64,000 nucleotides of DNA, from the NCBI RefSeq assembly GCF_024713975.1, contig NC_091102.1, forward strand, positions 10,483,001-10,547,000, written 5' to 3'. The position numbers and the translations under genes are program-made. A model generated the notes under the pieces. That model searched no databases. It was not told where the DNA came from and was given only the letters and a program-made list of their open reading frames with translations. Of this stretch, positions 1-11,618 are shown piece after piece. Each line of letters begins with the position of its first letter. Within the stretch, counting starts at the first letter, position 1. The stretch comes from Paralichthys olivaceus (lineage: Eukaryota; Chordata; Actinopteri; Pleuronectiformes; Paralichthyidae).

Positions 1-382
1 AGGGGTAAACTACTGCAGGCTGCTTGGCTTGTATCCCATTTTGACTCTTTGTGTTTTGCTGCTGTCCACAAGTCCGGGGTCCGGCCACTGGCACCGGGGC
101 CCCCTGCTCAGTCTGTGCGTCAAAGGGGCTCGCGTGGCCGGATCTCTCCTGCACATGACCCCGTGGCTGCACCGTGGAGTCCTGCACAGTGGTGCAGCTG
201 AAGGGCTGCTCCGTGTAGTTTGGCCGTGGGTAGATCCCTGGATGCTGAAAGTCTGTGTCCTGCGATGGACTGAAGTAGTCCGAGCCCTGCTCAGGTATAT
301 AGTTATTCTGTGAATATTCCTCGCAGGGAGGAAATTTCGGGTCCACATACTTAGAGTTCACCATATACGAACTCATGGCCAT
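1..382 (-). CDS. hoxd4a: Homeobox protein Hox-D4a, exon 1 (partial, cut by window edge)
   Basis: Group-4 Hox transcription factor of the nucleus, acting in hindbrain and anterior trunk patterning. Seen: an ATG at 382 (minus) opens a frame that stays open to base 1, 127 codons. The first residues [20 protein letters not shown] are the conserved Hox4 N-terminus; the next block carries the [14 protein letters not shown] and [11 protein letters not shown] segments typical of Hox4. The frame ends in KQPAVVYP at the edge, which is the start of the hexapeptide (YPWM) just before the intron, so the homeobox lies outside the window to the left. An alternative in-frame ATG at 376 would remove two residues; the 382 ATG fits family practice. 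The assignment to D rather than A, B or C rests on the linked hoxd9a-d12a, evx2 and lnpa. Confidence 0.95.
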   Translation of the reverse strand, partial: MAMSSYMVNSKYVDPKFPPCEEYSQNNYIPEQGSDYFSPSQDTDFQHPGIYPRPNYTEQPFSCTTVQDSTVQPRGHVQERSGHASPFDAQTEQGAPVPVAGPRTCGQQQNTKSQNGIQAKQPAVVYP

Positions 383-487
383 TAATTTCTGAAGGTAGAA
401 AATACTAATTTTTCTCGAGTTGTCTTTTTTTCCCCTTCCCTCCATAAAGCCCTCCTACTTGGTGTCAACTGAATAAAGTTAGCGAAC

Positions 488-508
488 CATGTGACCAGAT
501 CGGCCAAT
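488..508 (-). promoter_or_regulatory. hoxd4a proximal promoter module: E-box plus CCAAT
   Basis: About 105-125 bases upstream of the hoxd4a ATG the plus strand reads CATGTG (488-493), ten bases, then CCAAT (504-508). The mammalian Hoxb4 promoter is known to be controlled by USF1/2 at an E-box and NF-Y at a CCAAT/Y-box, so the pair is likely functional in this group-4 paralogue. The same spacing recurs at hoxd9a and hoxd10a. Confidence 0.5.
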
Positions 509-1365
509 GGAGGTGATGCTGGTCCACACGCGAGTAAACATACAACTAAGAGCAATTTGATACAACTTAAGATGCGTCTAAATCAAACCCCTGTGGGAAT
601 AAAACAATCATAATAAAGCTTTTAAACAGAGTCACGTGAGAAAAAATGAAAATGAAGCCGAAAAATGAATAGAAAAAACACGCATGGTTTAAATACATCT
701 CAATATGTATGTTTAGAATTTATAAAATTCCTGAATAAACTTATATTGTTGCACGAGGTTGTTTTTTTCCGTGTAGATACAAACATATCAGTTTCTAAAG
801 TCTAACTTGAAGGCGCTGTGTTGAACAGAGAAACCAACAAAAGACACAAAAAGCCCCTTGGCATAAAAGCAGCGCATAATGACTGAGGACAATTGATGGA
901 CACTGTCTTTGTCAAGAAGGGGTCATCCAAAAGTTACACGAATCTCATCACTTCATCTGCTCCCATCCCTTTGACCACAAAAAAAAACTGTCTCATGCAG
1001 GAGCCTATTGGCTGAAAGCAGCAGCAGCAGCAGCCTCTGGGAATCAATAATGCAGAGACAGAAACGAACGCACAGGAGAGAGAAGATACAGCTGGATTGT
1101 GCGTGTGTGTGCGCGCACTTTTACCAAATCCATTGCACTCCAACCACAAACATCATCCACAGCCCCCGTCCTCAAACATGTGAAACATTTTGCATCAGAT
1201 TCCCTGGGAGCCTCTAGAGTTTCAGCACGCCCCCACAGGAGCCTCTCTCTTATGAAGCATGTGCTGTTGTCAGATCCACTCTCATTCATAAAACTCACTG
1301 TCACTGTAGCCTGTGCGCGCACCACCAAGCTCCCGATGAACGCCAATCAATCGAAGTTTTTTCAT
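509..1365. other. hoxd4a upstream intergenic DNA
   Basis: Between the hoxd4a promoter and the mir-10b hairpin. AT-rich, with an isolated CACGTG E-box near 633 and a short GT-rich tract near 1099. No coding region seen; the reading frames here are short and show no protein family. Confidence 0.5.
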
Positions 1366-1367
1366 CG

Positions 1368-1443
1368 ACCATATACTCCCCTAGAATCGAATCTGTGACT
1401 GTGGTTGCATCACACAAATTCGGTTCTACAGGGTATATATAGA
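1368..1443 (-). ncRNA. mir10b: mir-10b precursor hairpin
   Basis: The reverse complement of 1413-1435 is exactly the mature miR-10b sequence beginning UACCCUGUAGAACC. The opposite arm (reverse complement of 1377-1396, ACAGATTCGATTCTAGGGGA) matches the conserved 3p arm. The two arms pair around a loop of about 16-20 bases, and outer bases (TCTATATATA with TATATGG) extend the stem. Position (about 1 kb upstream of hoxd4a) and strand are those of the conserved Hox4-linked mir-10. In other vertebrates it represses some Hox mRNAs and is processed from long Hox-region transcripts. The paralogue number cannot be settled without comparing all fish mir-10 copies. Confidence 0.97.
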
Positions 1444-2970
1444 CGACGGGAAGCGACCACCATTGGGCCCATGAATCACAAAAACTGGATTTGGAAGGTG
1501 CCGAAGACTGAGGGTGGAAAACACAGAAATGGGGTTGCATCAGGAAATAAGAGGCAAAAGGCGACAACGCCCACTGAATAAGTCTTATTATGGGTTATGA
1601 TAATATCTGAGTGTCACTTTATGGTTTCAATTATTTTTCTCTCAATGAATCATCCATTTATTCCCATTTTTGCTGATTTCCTTCTGTTGCATTTCTCCAG
1701 CACAAGCCTCTCCTTCTCTTTCACTTTCTGTAACGTTGCATCAAAAGTTAGTCACACAGTGGCTTCAAAAAGTCCCTGTCAGTCAAAGCTTCTCCAAGAA
1801 ACAAGTCAAACAGGACCTCAGGGCACAGCTGACCGGGCCATCCCTGTCATTTTCAGCTGTAACACGTCAAGAGAGAAAACCACACTGAACGAAAACATGA
1901 GCCTGTAAACTGCAGGTCAACCAAAGATTCTGTGCAGCGGCTCTCCTTTAAACTCCACATTCCCAAAACGATAGACAATAAGAAGAATATAAACCAGTTT
2001 CCAGCTCAGAATCAAATATATAAGCTTCTCTGTCCGGTAAGAGATCAGTGGTGTAAACGCATCAGCAGATACCAGGCTCATCAAGCAGAGTGTTTATCAC
2101 CAGTGGCCAAAAGATGGGGCCAGAGGCCACCGAGGTCAAACCGAATCATTTACAAAGTTATCAAAAACTTCGATTATTTCTCGGCTCTGCTGACAGCTCA
2201 AAGGGTGCAAAAGTTTACCAAACCCTCGTCAGCCATTAACCAAACCACCATGGCGACCACATACTGCAAAAAATCATCTTTTACAAATGGTTGGAGGCTG
2301 GGAACGATTGAAACTGAGGTCTTATATTTATTCGTGAAAAGGGACACACATATATTCTAATGATTCAATTCCCACTAAAAATGTTTATCAAAAAATTGAA
2401 TTTGAGAAATTTAGCTTCAATTTTGAAATGTAAAGAAATCCACCCAAAATCATTTGAAGGATTTAAGGGAGCTGCATTACGCATTGAGTTGGTTACAGTC
2501 AGATTAAATTATTAGGTAATTATCTCTGATTTGAATGTGAGGCAAAATATGACTCTACGGCTCAATGGCACGATTGTGAAAGTTTGAAGAAATATTGGGC
2601 CAAACATAAAGTTTCCTTCTTTATTAGGATAAACTAAGCAAATAGTTACAATTTTACTAACTAGTTATTTACTGGAATATGAGCAAAATAGTTTTGACTA
2701 CGATTCAATATTCTGACTTTATTGAAATAGAGCAAAGCCCTAAAATTCAAAGTTGAAAGTTATCAAACAGGCCCCCAGCGAGCGAGAATAAAACAGGAGA
2801 GGTCAACTTTTAATCATGACGCAGCTTCAGGCTGTAAATTCCTCTTTAAACTCCAGTAAAAGCATAAAACAATCGTTTCACCCGCAGTTAAAGGCCATGA
2901 AATAATAATCTTTTTTTCGTTTTTTAAATGTCGTTCTTGCACTTCACATTTCAGTGTTTGTGAGACAGGC

Positions 2971-2987
2971 TGACCTGTCTGTCACCT
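2971..2987 (-). promoter_or_regulatory. DR5 retinoic-acid response element candidate
   Basis: On the minus strand the bases read AGGTGA, five spacer bases (CAGAC), AGGTCA: a direct repeat with spacing 5, the RAR/RXR class. AGGTGA as first half-site is the form I recall from Hox4/Hox5-region elements. It lies about 2.6 kb upstream of the hoxd4a ATG and 1.5 kb upstream of mir-10b. Binding is inferred. Confidence 0.55.
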
Positions 2988-3162
2988 TGCCCCTGCCAGT
3001 CCTGCAGACGGGTCAAAGCCGAGAATCCCAACAAAAGAAAGATAAAGTCAGCGTTTCCTGCAGCAGCCCCACTTCAACGAAAAGCCTCAAAGCTGCAGCT
3101 GCACTCCTTCACGTTTTAAAACAGAAATAAAGCCTCGTGTGATCGTATGGCAGCGACAGAAA

Positions 3163-3209
3163 ACATGAGGCCTGCTTAATCTAATTTTCGGGATAAGCAG
3201 GCCTCATGT
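3163..3209. repeat. Perfect 16-bp inverted repeat (hairpin)
   Basis: ACATGAGGCCTGCTTA (3163-3178) and its exact reverse complement (3194-3209) are separated by 15 bases. CAGAAAA at about 3157 and TTTTCTG at about 3219 can extend the stem after a bulge. It could be a structured RNA, a cruciform or a small mobile-element remnant; no known family is recognised. Confidence 0.8.
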
Positions 3210-5204
3210 GAAGCCTTTTTTCTGACTGACAAGAATAAAAAGTAAAGCTTAAATACTCCAAATAAACCCATTTAATCATTAGACTGGATCCCTCCCAATG
3301 AGTGGCGCAAATTAATAATTTAAAGGCCTATAATTGAAATGCATTAGGCCTGCAGTGACGGTTATATTGAGAATTTTAAAATGGCTTTATTGTGTAAGGT
3401 AGTGCAGGTTTTTTCTTGCAGGATTTTTGTGGTTTATAAAATCCAGTTCGGCTAAAGTTAATCTCATTGAAACGAATTGTGATTTTTCTTGGAACCATAA
3501 CATATTTATAAGAACATATTCATAATAAAAAAAAATATATATCGTTTTAATTGAATTAAATCAAGAAAATCAAACAAATCTTCAACAAAATGAGTCTTAT
3601 ATTTACAATATATGAGAAATTAGCGAATAAGAAGCTCGGTGTTGCACAATAACAAAATCATGTGACAGGGAATCACTTCAGCAACATCCAGACAAAAAAG
3701 GCACCGACTGGATCATGGAAAAAAAATGTTTTAAACGCAAAACACGGACCAGAGTTACACGCAGCTTCTCATAGAGCAGCACATTTTCTGTGAGACCATC
3801 CGGAGCTCGCACTGTTGCAGCATTGACAGTAAAAGCAGCACTGATGACATCACACGCCCATAGCACACCACGAGCACGATGATAAAACGCAGCTTACCGC
3901 AGAGACCGCAACTCATGGCGCGCCAACAAAACGCATCCACGCACGCAGGAGCAGTAAGAAGAAGAAGAAGAGAAGGAATCTGGCTGCCACCGCCGCTGCT
4001 GCCAAGTCCAGCTCTATTCCAACCCATCTGCACGCTCCCTACTAATACACAATGAGAATTATATTTTGGCTTGTCAAGTCTCAGGCCATAAAACAAACTT
4101 TAATGGTGTCACGTGTTTCCTCGCAGCCATTCACGGCGGCGCGCTGGCCCATAAATAACCCTCAAAGTTGCACTTACTCAATAACGCCGATTACACTGAT
4201 GTGCGCCGAGGAAAAGTCGTGGAAACGAGGAAGCCGAGGGGCTGCAGGGGCTGTCATTGCGCACAGGGGAACAACAATGCACTAGGATTCAAATTAGAAG
4301 TCGTTTTAATATAATTTTCAGTATGTTATCTCATTTTGACTGAAGTAATTAGCAGAAAAGAAAAGTCTCATAACTGCATCTGCTCATTAACATTCACAAT
4401 CATTTCGTCTGAATCTAAAAATTCTGAACATTCTTGCACATCTCAACTTAGATGAATCCACTGCTGCAATCTGACCTCGAAATGTAAAACACAAACATTC
4501 AACGTGCGTCACTGACTCGTGCCAAAACACACGGTCCCCCCCCCCACCACCACCAGTGAACCTGCCACAACAAGACTGATGTCACTCATCCTTCCGGACC
4601 AATCCCAGAGCGCAGGAGACGTTAGCCCCTCCCTTTCCTGTCCAAAGCTGCACACTGAGCTGCATGATGAGGTCCAATGTTTGGATGCTCGCCACATAGA
4701 GAAAGGTAATAAGATTAATCATATCCAGATCAGAGGCTTGTCACTTTCTACATGCATGTCCTCGTAAAAAAATATTCTTGTGTAAGAGCCCCAGCATCGC
4801 CCCCTGGGTGTATGAGCAGCATCCTTCCTTGTGTATCTGTAATGTAATGGCTTGTAGGAAATGTCATGTCCACAAGCTCTCTTCTGAAATATGTTCTTTA
4901 ACATTAGGATCCTCTTCATCAGGAGGAAGATGTCAGAGTATAAGATTAAGAATCTGTCACAATGTGGGATCTTGTCTGTGCGACATCTTGAAACTGTCCA
5001 AGTCTCCCATGGGAGCTTTGAGTGAGAATAATACGATCAACAGTTTTCTGTTTTACTTTGAAAACAGGAAACATCAAACCGCTAAAAATACAAAAATATC
5101 TCAGATGCATTTATATCTATTCACAATGTCTGATCATTCATCGTTCATCTGAAACAAACTCAAACACAAGTTCTCCAAAACCCACTTTCAAACAAGAACC
5201 ACAT
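3210..5204. other. Intergenic DNA upstream of hoxd4a
   Basis: No gene recognised. It holds a GC-rich island with CACGTG (4110-4115) near 4100-4260. On the minus strand there is a good splice donor (GCG/GTAAGC, donor at 3897) downstream of it, so an upstream hoxd4a/hoxd3a promoter and noncoding exon are possible but unproven. A CTCF-like core lies at 4797-4810. Confidence 0.35.
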
Positions 5205-5229
5205 CACATGACCCCGCGTCTCAGCCAAT
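5205..5229 (-). promoter_or_regulatory. Orphan E-box/CCAAT module, promoter-like
   Basis: Plus strand: CACATG (5205-5210) followed after 14 bases by CCAAT (5225-5229), within a GC-rich patch. It resembles the modules next to hoxd4a, hoxd9a and hoxd10a, but no Hox gene follows within several kb on the minus strand. It could start a long mir-10/hoxd4a/hoxd3a transcript or be a relic of a lost gene. Confidence 0.3.
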
Positions 5230-5296
5230 CACAGCGCCCAGGAGGCTGCCGGGAAAGGACTGCAGGGTGGGAGCAGTGATGCTGAGTGTTGGGCAA

Positions 5297-5312
5297 CAGC
5301 GCCTTCTGCTGG
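5297..5312 (-). promoter_or_regulatory. CTCF-like core motif
   Basis: CAGCGCCTTCTGCTGG matches the reverse form of the CTCF core (GCGCCnnCTGnTGG) well. Predicted by eye only. Confidence 0.35.
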
Positions 5313-5323
5313 AATTTTAACGA

Positions 5324-5338
5324 CCCCCCCCCCCCCCC
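5324..5338. repeat. Poly-C tract
   Basis: An uninterrupted run of 15 C on the plus strand, just upstream of the broken reading frame at 5354. Confidence 0.9.
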
Positions 5339-5353
5339 TCCCCACTGTAAAAA

Positions 5354-5776
5354 ATGTCCATGTATCCACACGAGCTATTTAAAGAAATGGTATCTTTCAT
5401 CAAGCTCTTGGTGCAGATGCGCAAAGAGGAAGAAGGAAGTGATATTGAGCTTTCAAATATTCACATGCAATTACAATATTCGTTCAATAAAGTCGATTTT
5501 TTTAAAACAAGTGAGCTGCTGATATATGACTCCAGATTTGGTTGATTTAATTCAACAAAGAAGAAGAAATCATCTGGCAGCCTATTTGAAAGGTTATCTT
5601 CATTTCTAAAGTCTGAATTTGCAAATCTCATAATATTTGAAAAGTATAGACAGAATGAGTCATTGATTTGCACCGGAAGGCCACTTGAGAATCTTCTGCA
5701 GTGTAGGCTAGATGTTAATACTCGTTATTTAGCAGATAAAGCAAAAAATAAACTCGTTTGGGAAGATGGTGATTAA
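5354..5776 (+). pseudogene. Unidentified 141-codon reading frame broken by one TGA
   Basis: From ATG 5354 the frame runs 63 codons to TGA (5543-5545), then stays open in the same frame for a further 76 codons to TAA (5774-5776). The composition looks protein-like: charged, with amphipathic stretches, for example FKEMVSFIKLLVQMRKEEE in the first half and SGSLFERLSSFLKSEF and TGRPLENLLQCRLDV in the second. I do not recognise the family. It has no intron and no Hox similarity. It may be a decayed retrocopy or a transposon gene fragment, or a chance opening in AT-rich DNA. The ATG is close behind an in-frame TAA at 5348. Confidence 0.3.
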
Positions 5777-7356
5777 GTTAAAACAAATATTTTTAAGTAA
5801 TTAAATCAGTGCAATAATTGGATTATATGACTGGAACAAATAATAAATAAATAAAGAATCAAGGAAATAGAAAATAATAGCTGCTGTATCTCTTAGGTTT
5901 TAAATATGTAAAAACCTGTTTATAGAAGCTTCCACTGTGTCACAATGAAACAAAAGAGCCGAAAATAAATGTGAATGGATTTGAATGAAGGATGGAACCA
6001 CGTCCATACATGGAAGCTGCATGCTCTGTTAAAATGTGCACATGCAGGCCCTGTGGTCAGACACTGATCTACATAATTACATATATAAACAGAGACAAAA
6101 GAAGCTTTATATACACCTCCAGATTTCACCATTACAAACTGAATCCTGTCTTATTTCCTCAGCTTTGCACTGGAGCCTGCTGTCTTCCACAGTGTCCATT
6201 TTGCCGCATTGCAGCAAGGCTGTAAATACTTTCGCAGCTGCCTGTCAGCCAGCGGTGAAATACTGTCTTTGTTCAGTTGGCCCCCATCTCCAGGCAGCTG
6301 AACACAGCAGCTATGAAAACTGAGCCTCTTCTGCCTGCAGACCTGCATGTGTGCAATATACAGCAACGCCGATTTGTTCTGTGGCCATTGTAGTGCGGTG
6401 TTTCTCTTTTAGCAAGTGGAACGAGTGTGCGCAGATAAAGTGGGTTCAGGGGAGCGATGCAGATTTTCTGGTGGCTGAGGAAACGCAAGATCATACAAGT
6501 GTGGGGCTCAGTGTCACATAACAGAAGGGGAAATGGGGGGAAAGGCTCGTTGACAAAGATTCAAAACGAAAACTAAGATTGAATTAAACAAGCTCTTAAT
6601 ATGTGTTGAGAATACTGCAATGACCAATCATCAGTGTCTTCAAATTGAAGCGACATGACAGCAAAATTACCAGCACATTTCCCAAAATATTTACAAGTGA
6701 ATCCATTTAAAATCCAGCATTCGCACACAATAATTTCTGAGTTATTCGTGCAGCATAAAGGCTGTAAAACATCTTTCAATCATCGCTAAAACAAATCTTC
6801 AAACATTTCCACGTCTAAATCATTAACAACCATTTATTGCAGCACACCTACAAACACGTGAATTCGCCAAATTACCGGCGAGCTGCATATGACCCTTCAG
6901 TTAATTTACATGACTAATGAAACAGGAAGCTGTCAAACTTCACATGCACATGGAAAGAAAAGCTGTTTTCACACGCTCAGAATCAAATCTTACCTATAAC
7001 CAGGAGGTAATCCATGTCCATTCTGGGACTTTGACTTATGCGCTGCATTAGGATGTTTTTTCTGGAAAAGCCAGTGTTGTTGCTGCTGCTGCTGTTTGTA
7101 AAGACGAGGTGAGACAGTGAGGAAGTTGAAACGCTCCTCTTGTCATCCAGGAGAAGGAGGCAGCTCTTGTGCCGCAGATAACAGCAGACCGGACGTTGAT
7201 GAAACGAATGAGTGGGAATTTTCTTTTTTCTTTTTCTTTTTTAAATAAGAAAGCTGAGCGTGGCGCATCGGTTTGAGCAGCATAGACGCAGAATGCAGTG
7301 GGAAAAAGAATCGCCTGGGAAATCAGGAAAAGAGCCATGAAGACGTTTGCCTCTCA
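5777..7356. other. Intergenic DNA with a possible noncoding exon
   Basis: No coding gene recognised. On the minus strand a strong splice donor (ATAG/GTAAGA, last exon base 6994) lies about 360 bases downstream of the promoter-like module at 7357-7378. Together they could form a first noncoding exon of a long Hox-region transcript. The longest minus-strand frame (7048-7338) resembles no protein. Confidence 0.3.
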
Positions 7357-7378
7357 CACATGACCAGTGGCATCCAAT
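7357..7378 (-). promoter_or_regulatory. Orphan E-box/CCAAT module, promoter-like
   Basis: Plus strand: CACATG (7357-7362), 11 bases, CCAAT (7374-7378), nearly the same layout as at hoxd4a (10 bases) and hoxd10a (9). A CATAAAAAG stretch at about 7396 could instead act as a TATA element for plus-strand transcription, so direction is uncertain. Confidence 0.3.
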
Positions 7379-8247
7379 GACAGGCGATGGAGGCACATAA
7401 AAAGGTCTATTACCAAGTTGTAAATTGTCCTCTCACAAAAAGGAATTTCGACTGCAGCAGTGCTCCCCATCTTTGCGCATAATGGCTGAAGCCCCTCCAT
7501 GTCCTCTAGAGAGAAAAACACACAATAAGGTCGCCCCACTATTCTGTTTTCTGTTTCTATCAAGCAACTTCACCATTAAATGTAAGGCTCCATCTGAAAA
7601 CACACTTCGTAGCCTTCAAATGTTTAAGCTGCAACACAGAGCAGATTTGGTGAACATTTAAGTTATTCGCTATTTAAAAAAAACATGATGGTACAATGTC
7701 TGCTTAGGCCACAATGAAGGACAATCTATTACTGTTTAAAGTTTGATAATAAAGAAACATTTTAGGCGTAATTATAAATCATTCTGCGTCGAGTGGAAGC
7801 TTTACGCACTAACGAGGAACAACGAGATTGGGTGTTTCTCTTCTTTTGGGCTTTTTTCAGTGTGGAGGCCTGTGCAGTAAATGTCAACACAATGGCACAT
7901 TATAAAAGCAGTGGGCTTTTTTTTGGTCACAACTAAGATAAGAATACATATTTATATTTTGACGCTGGCCTCCATCTTGACGCACAGCTATTGTTCTAGT
8001 TCCTTACGAGTCCCTGAACGAAATATTTTGCAAGAGATGTGGGCTAAATCATAACTGCATATAATTTCATTTTGGTTTTTCCTCTTCTCGACATTTAAAT
8101 TGTTGCAAGTGCATTATTGTTTGTGTGTGAATATTTGTGCAGCAAAAAGGAATTTATTCCATTTCATTCTCGGTCATCTGGTGGCATGCCAGAGTCAGCA
8201 TGTGCGATTTATAGTCAGGCTCTGTCTCTGGTTTCCTGTCTTATAGA

Positions 8248-8252
8248 GTGTG

Positions 8253-8299
<47 letters not shown>
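8248..8299. repeat. (GT)n microsatellite
   Basis: An almost pure TG dinucleotide run beginning with GAGTGTGAGTGTGA. The cysteine/valine-rich reading frame over it is an artefact. Confidence 0.95.
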
Positions 8300-8302
<3 letters not shown>

Positions 8303-8810
8303 GCGCAATGGCGATGCAAGAGATCAGGATTTGTTGCATTACACGACTATGACAGTATGGTAACACTATAGTCCACTGTAATCTATGTGGATTAGATGGT
8401 TCTATTGGAGAAAAAGAGAATCTGGATTAACGTCGCTTTAGTCGCGGTGCAAAGATACGGGACTATTTTATCTGCTCATTCTTCTGTCGTGAAGTTACCG
8501 CCTTTTTTTATTGGACATCACAGATGGAGAGAGAGTGGCCACGTTGCACTGAGAAGAACGGTGCTACGGCTCCATAATATAATGCGTTAAGTAAATGGAT
8601 GAGAGCCACAAACCAAAGAAACCAATCAGTGGCATTAGATTATGGAAAATAAATAGCGTTTAGAACATGATAGAAATTGAATTACATGATTTATTAATAA
8701 TGTACACAGGGTGCACGTGTGGGCCTTTTAAAATGTAAAGCACAAACTTTATTATGGGGCCTAAATGAATAAATGTCCTAGGTGTGACTAAAAAGGAAGC
8801 TAGACGTTGC

Positions 8811-8843
8811 TTGTGTGTGTGCGTGTCTGTGTGTGTGTGTGTT
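8811..8843. repeat. (GT)n microsatellite
   Basis: Short, slightly impure GT run. Confidence 0.9.
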
Positions 8844-11618
8844 CTCAATCTATATAACACACAGCTGCAGCAGTGTTACCTCGCACATTAAAAAATATGT
8901 GGCAACCACCAGCTCAGCACGTCACAGGGCTGCAGGCCTCCATGTTTTCATATTCTGTATAGTCATAAGTAGTCGTCATGGTTTAAGGCCAAATTAACCC
9001 ATTTTTATACCAGTTACGTTAATAAAGACAAACATCCAAGATTATTAAACTGGATAAATCAACTCTTTTTCCGCGCGTATTGTCGTCTCCAAATACTAAG
9101 AGATTTCTAGAAGATAAAGACGTTTTATTATTGAATGAAAATGTAAATGAATTTAGAAATTTGACACGTGCTCCCAAGCAGAGTCTAACAGGACAGTGTG
9201 TGGTGGGTTTACGGTCAATGTGACATAATGTTCTGATAGGCTCAGATGTTCCGGTTTGCTGTGACCACAGGGCTCTGATTGTACTTTCTGTGCGGCCTGA
9301 TTCCTCAGAAGTCAACCCTGAGGCTACATCTCGATTGTGATTGTGTTTTTCTTTCTCCATTCTTTTCATGTTTTCTCCCCATGACGTTACTGATAACGTA
9401 ATTGCAGTGATGTGTGTGCATTGATACTTTACTGTAGTTCCTGGAACAAATACAGTATTGTTGCTTTGATCATGAATTAAAAGGAATCACAAACTAATGG
9501 GCGAGTCAAAACTCCACTGATCATCTTGGTGGATCTTCCACTAGTAGTGGTTTGAATTGAAGCCACAATATTTCAATGTGTTAGATTTTATCTCTTCTGT
9601 AAGAAATCGAAACAGCATCTCTCAGTGTTTTATGACAAGGCTTCGTGTTGCACTTTCTTCCTTCTCATTATCCACAAAACCAGAATATTAGAGCCGCATA
9701 AAAACCTCGATCTGTTTAAACTTCAACGGATGAAAGGAAAATGAAACGAATTAAAAACAGTGCAGTGTGGAATCTAAAGTTGAAAATAGTAACTGAAAAA
9801 TAATGTGCTAAGAATATTTATGTTGCAAAGAGAATAGATCAAAAATGGATATGTATTTTAAAACAGTAACATATGCACACTAACATTGAGTGTGATAATT
9901 AGGAGCCAACCAAAGTCCTATATCATCTCGTGGTGTTTTTTGTTGTTTTTTTGCGATTGGACATTTTTTTCCTGTGTTGCTTTAAATCTTACATTTAATA
10001 GAAAAGCTCAACATTAGGGAGGGAGTGGGTTTGTGCTCCACATTGGCTCATGTTCACAGCCACGACATCTTGGCCTATGCAGCCCTGACAGAAATAACGC
10101 TGCACCACAAGTCTGTGGATGTGCAGCAACAAACAGGGAGTAACGTGAACGCAGCTGATGGTGAGAGTGAAATAACTGACCTCACCCGTGACCTGTAAAG
10201 TCAAGAGACACATGACTGTAGCCTTCAACAGTACAGCCAGGACGACTGCATGGAATCCTCCATGCGCATGCCCAGATACGCAGTGTTTAATCCAGTTATT
10301 GTGTGCGTAAAACCCGTGCGTAATCGGTTTGCCACATGTATTTTTTTATTCAAATAAAGACGTAGAACGTCGTCACTCTGGGGTCAAGTCTCCAGCAATG
10401 AAAGTCAGCAGTAATTACATAATTATATGCCGTAGCGTTCATCATCAAATGTCGCATCAAGGCTCAAATAATCGATTCAGCCGTTTCTCTGATTGCTTCA
10501 ATATTGTTGCATCCATCTTGTGCTCTGCGCGCGCTGCCAATGGCTGTCATTGTCTGGTTGCTAGAAACAACTGGAGACCTCATGACAATCATCGTTTCTA
10601 GTGGCGTCGGCGACGACTGAAGACACGTTCGCTCCAACTCCTCGGGACACGGAGTAGTAAAGCGTCTACGTCCAATGTGTCAGATAAGAGTCATGTGATG
10701 TTTGAAGCGCGTATATTTCCGCTGAAAGTCAGCCACATGTACAGTGAACGCCTCATGGCCTAATGGAGATCAGAAGACTTCAGAGGCCTGGAGTGTTTTG
10801 TGGGTCACTCAAACTGCAATTAACCCGACTGTTAATTATTCTTAGTTCCAGGTATGTTTTATACACATGCAGTGCTTTTAAAAATGGAGGAGGCTGCACC
10901 ATTTGGAAAACAGGAAAATATCTATAGGATATTTCCTTCCCTATAGGCCCAGTATAGCACCACGTCTGAGCTCGACATATCTACAGCAACAACAAAAAGA
11001 GAGGATCCACAGTGCTTCAGCGCTTTGTGTGTGTGGCCTTGATAAAAACCAGTGGCTGCGCATGAGTCGCTGTGACGTTTGGTAAAATGAAATACGAGTC
11101 TGCCATCAGTATTTTCATTAGGCCAGGATTAATATGCAAAGACAACAGGGGACTTACTGTGCTGCATACTTTCAGAAATAATAAATCAGTGGGGTTGAGT
11201 TGATGAGAGGATATGGACTTTGCAAGGAAGTTAATGTAAATGGTGATAAACAGAGGCTGCTCCTGGAACTTTCTTCCCCCTTTTCCGTATGGATTAAAAT
11301 GACAAAGTGCTGGAATGTTGCCTCTGAATATTTTAACAACTACATGAGGAACTAATAGGAGCGATTAATAAACACACATTTAGAGTTTAAGGTTTTTAAA
11401 AGAAGCTTGAAGATGCTTTTTAGTAGCTTTGATGTCAAATCTACTTCTCTGGACTTTTTAGAGAATTCCCCCCAACATTCGTATACCAATAGAGATATAC
11501 AGGACAAGTATTTTTTATATATATGACTGAATCTGTGAATAGGTTGCATGAGGTGTTGTGTAAATGTCTGCATGTTCCAGCTTTGACTACACTGCTGGGA
11601 CTGGGACTAAAAGATCAA

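Noticed and set aside
1932-2360. 142-codon plus-strand frame upstream of hoxd4a
   Set aside because: No recognisable domain or gene structure; it is antisense to the Hox transcription direction and probably chance.
4110-4260. CpG-rich patch as a definite second hoxd4a promoter
   Set aside because: The E-box and the minus-strand donor at 3897 are suggestive, but the TATA-like sequence fits the plus strand better and no CCAAT is at the usual distance.
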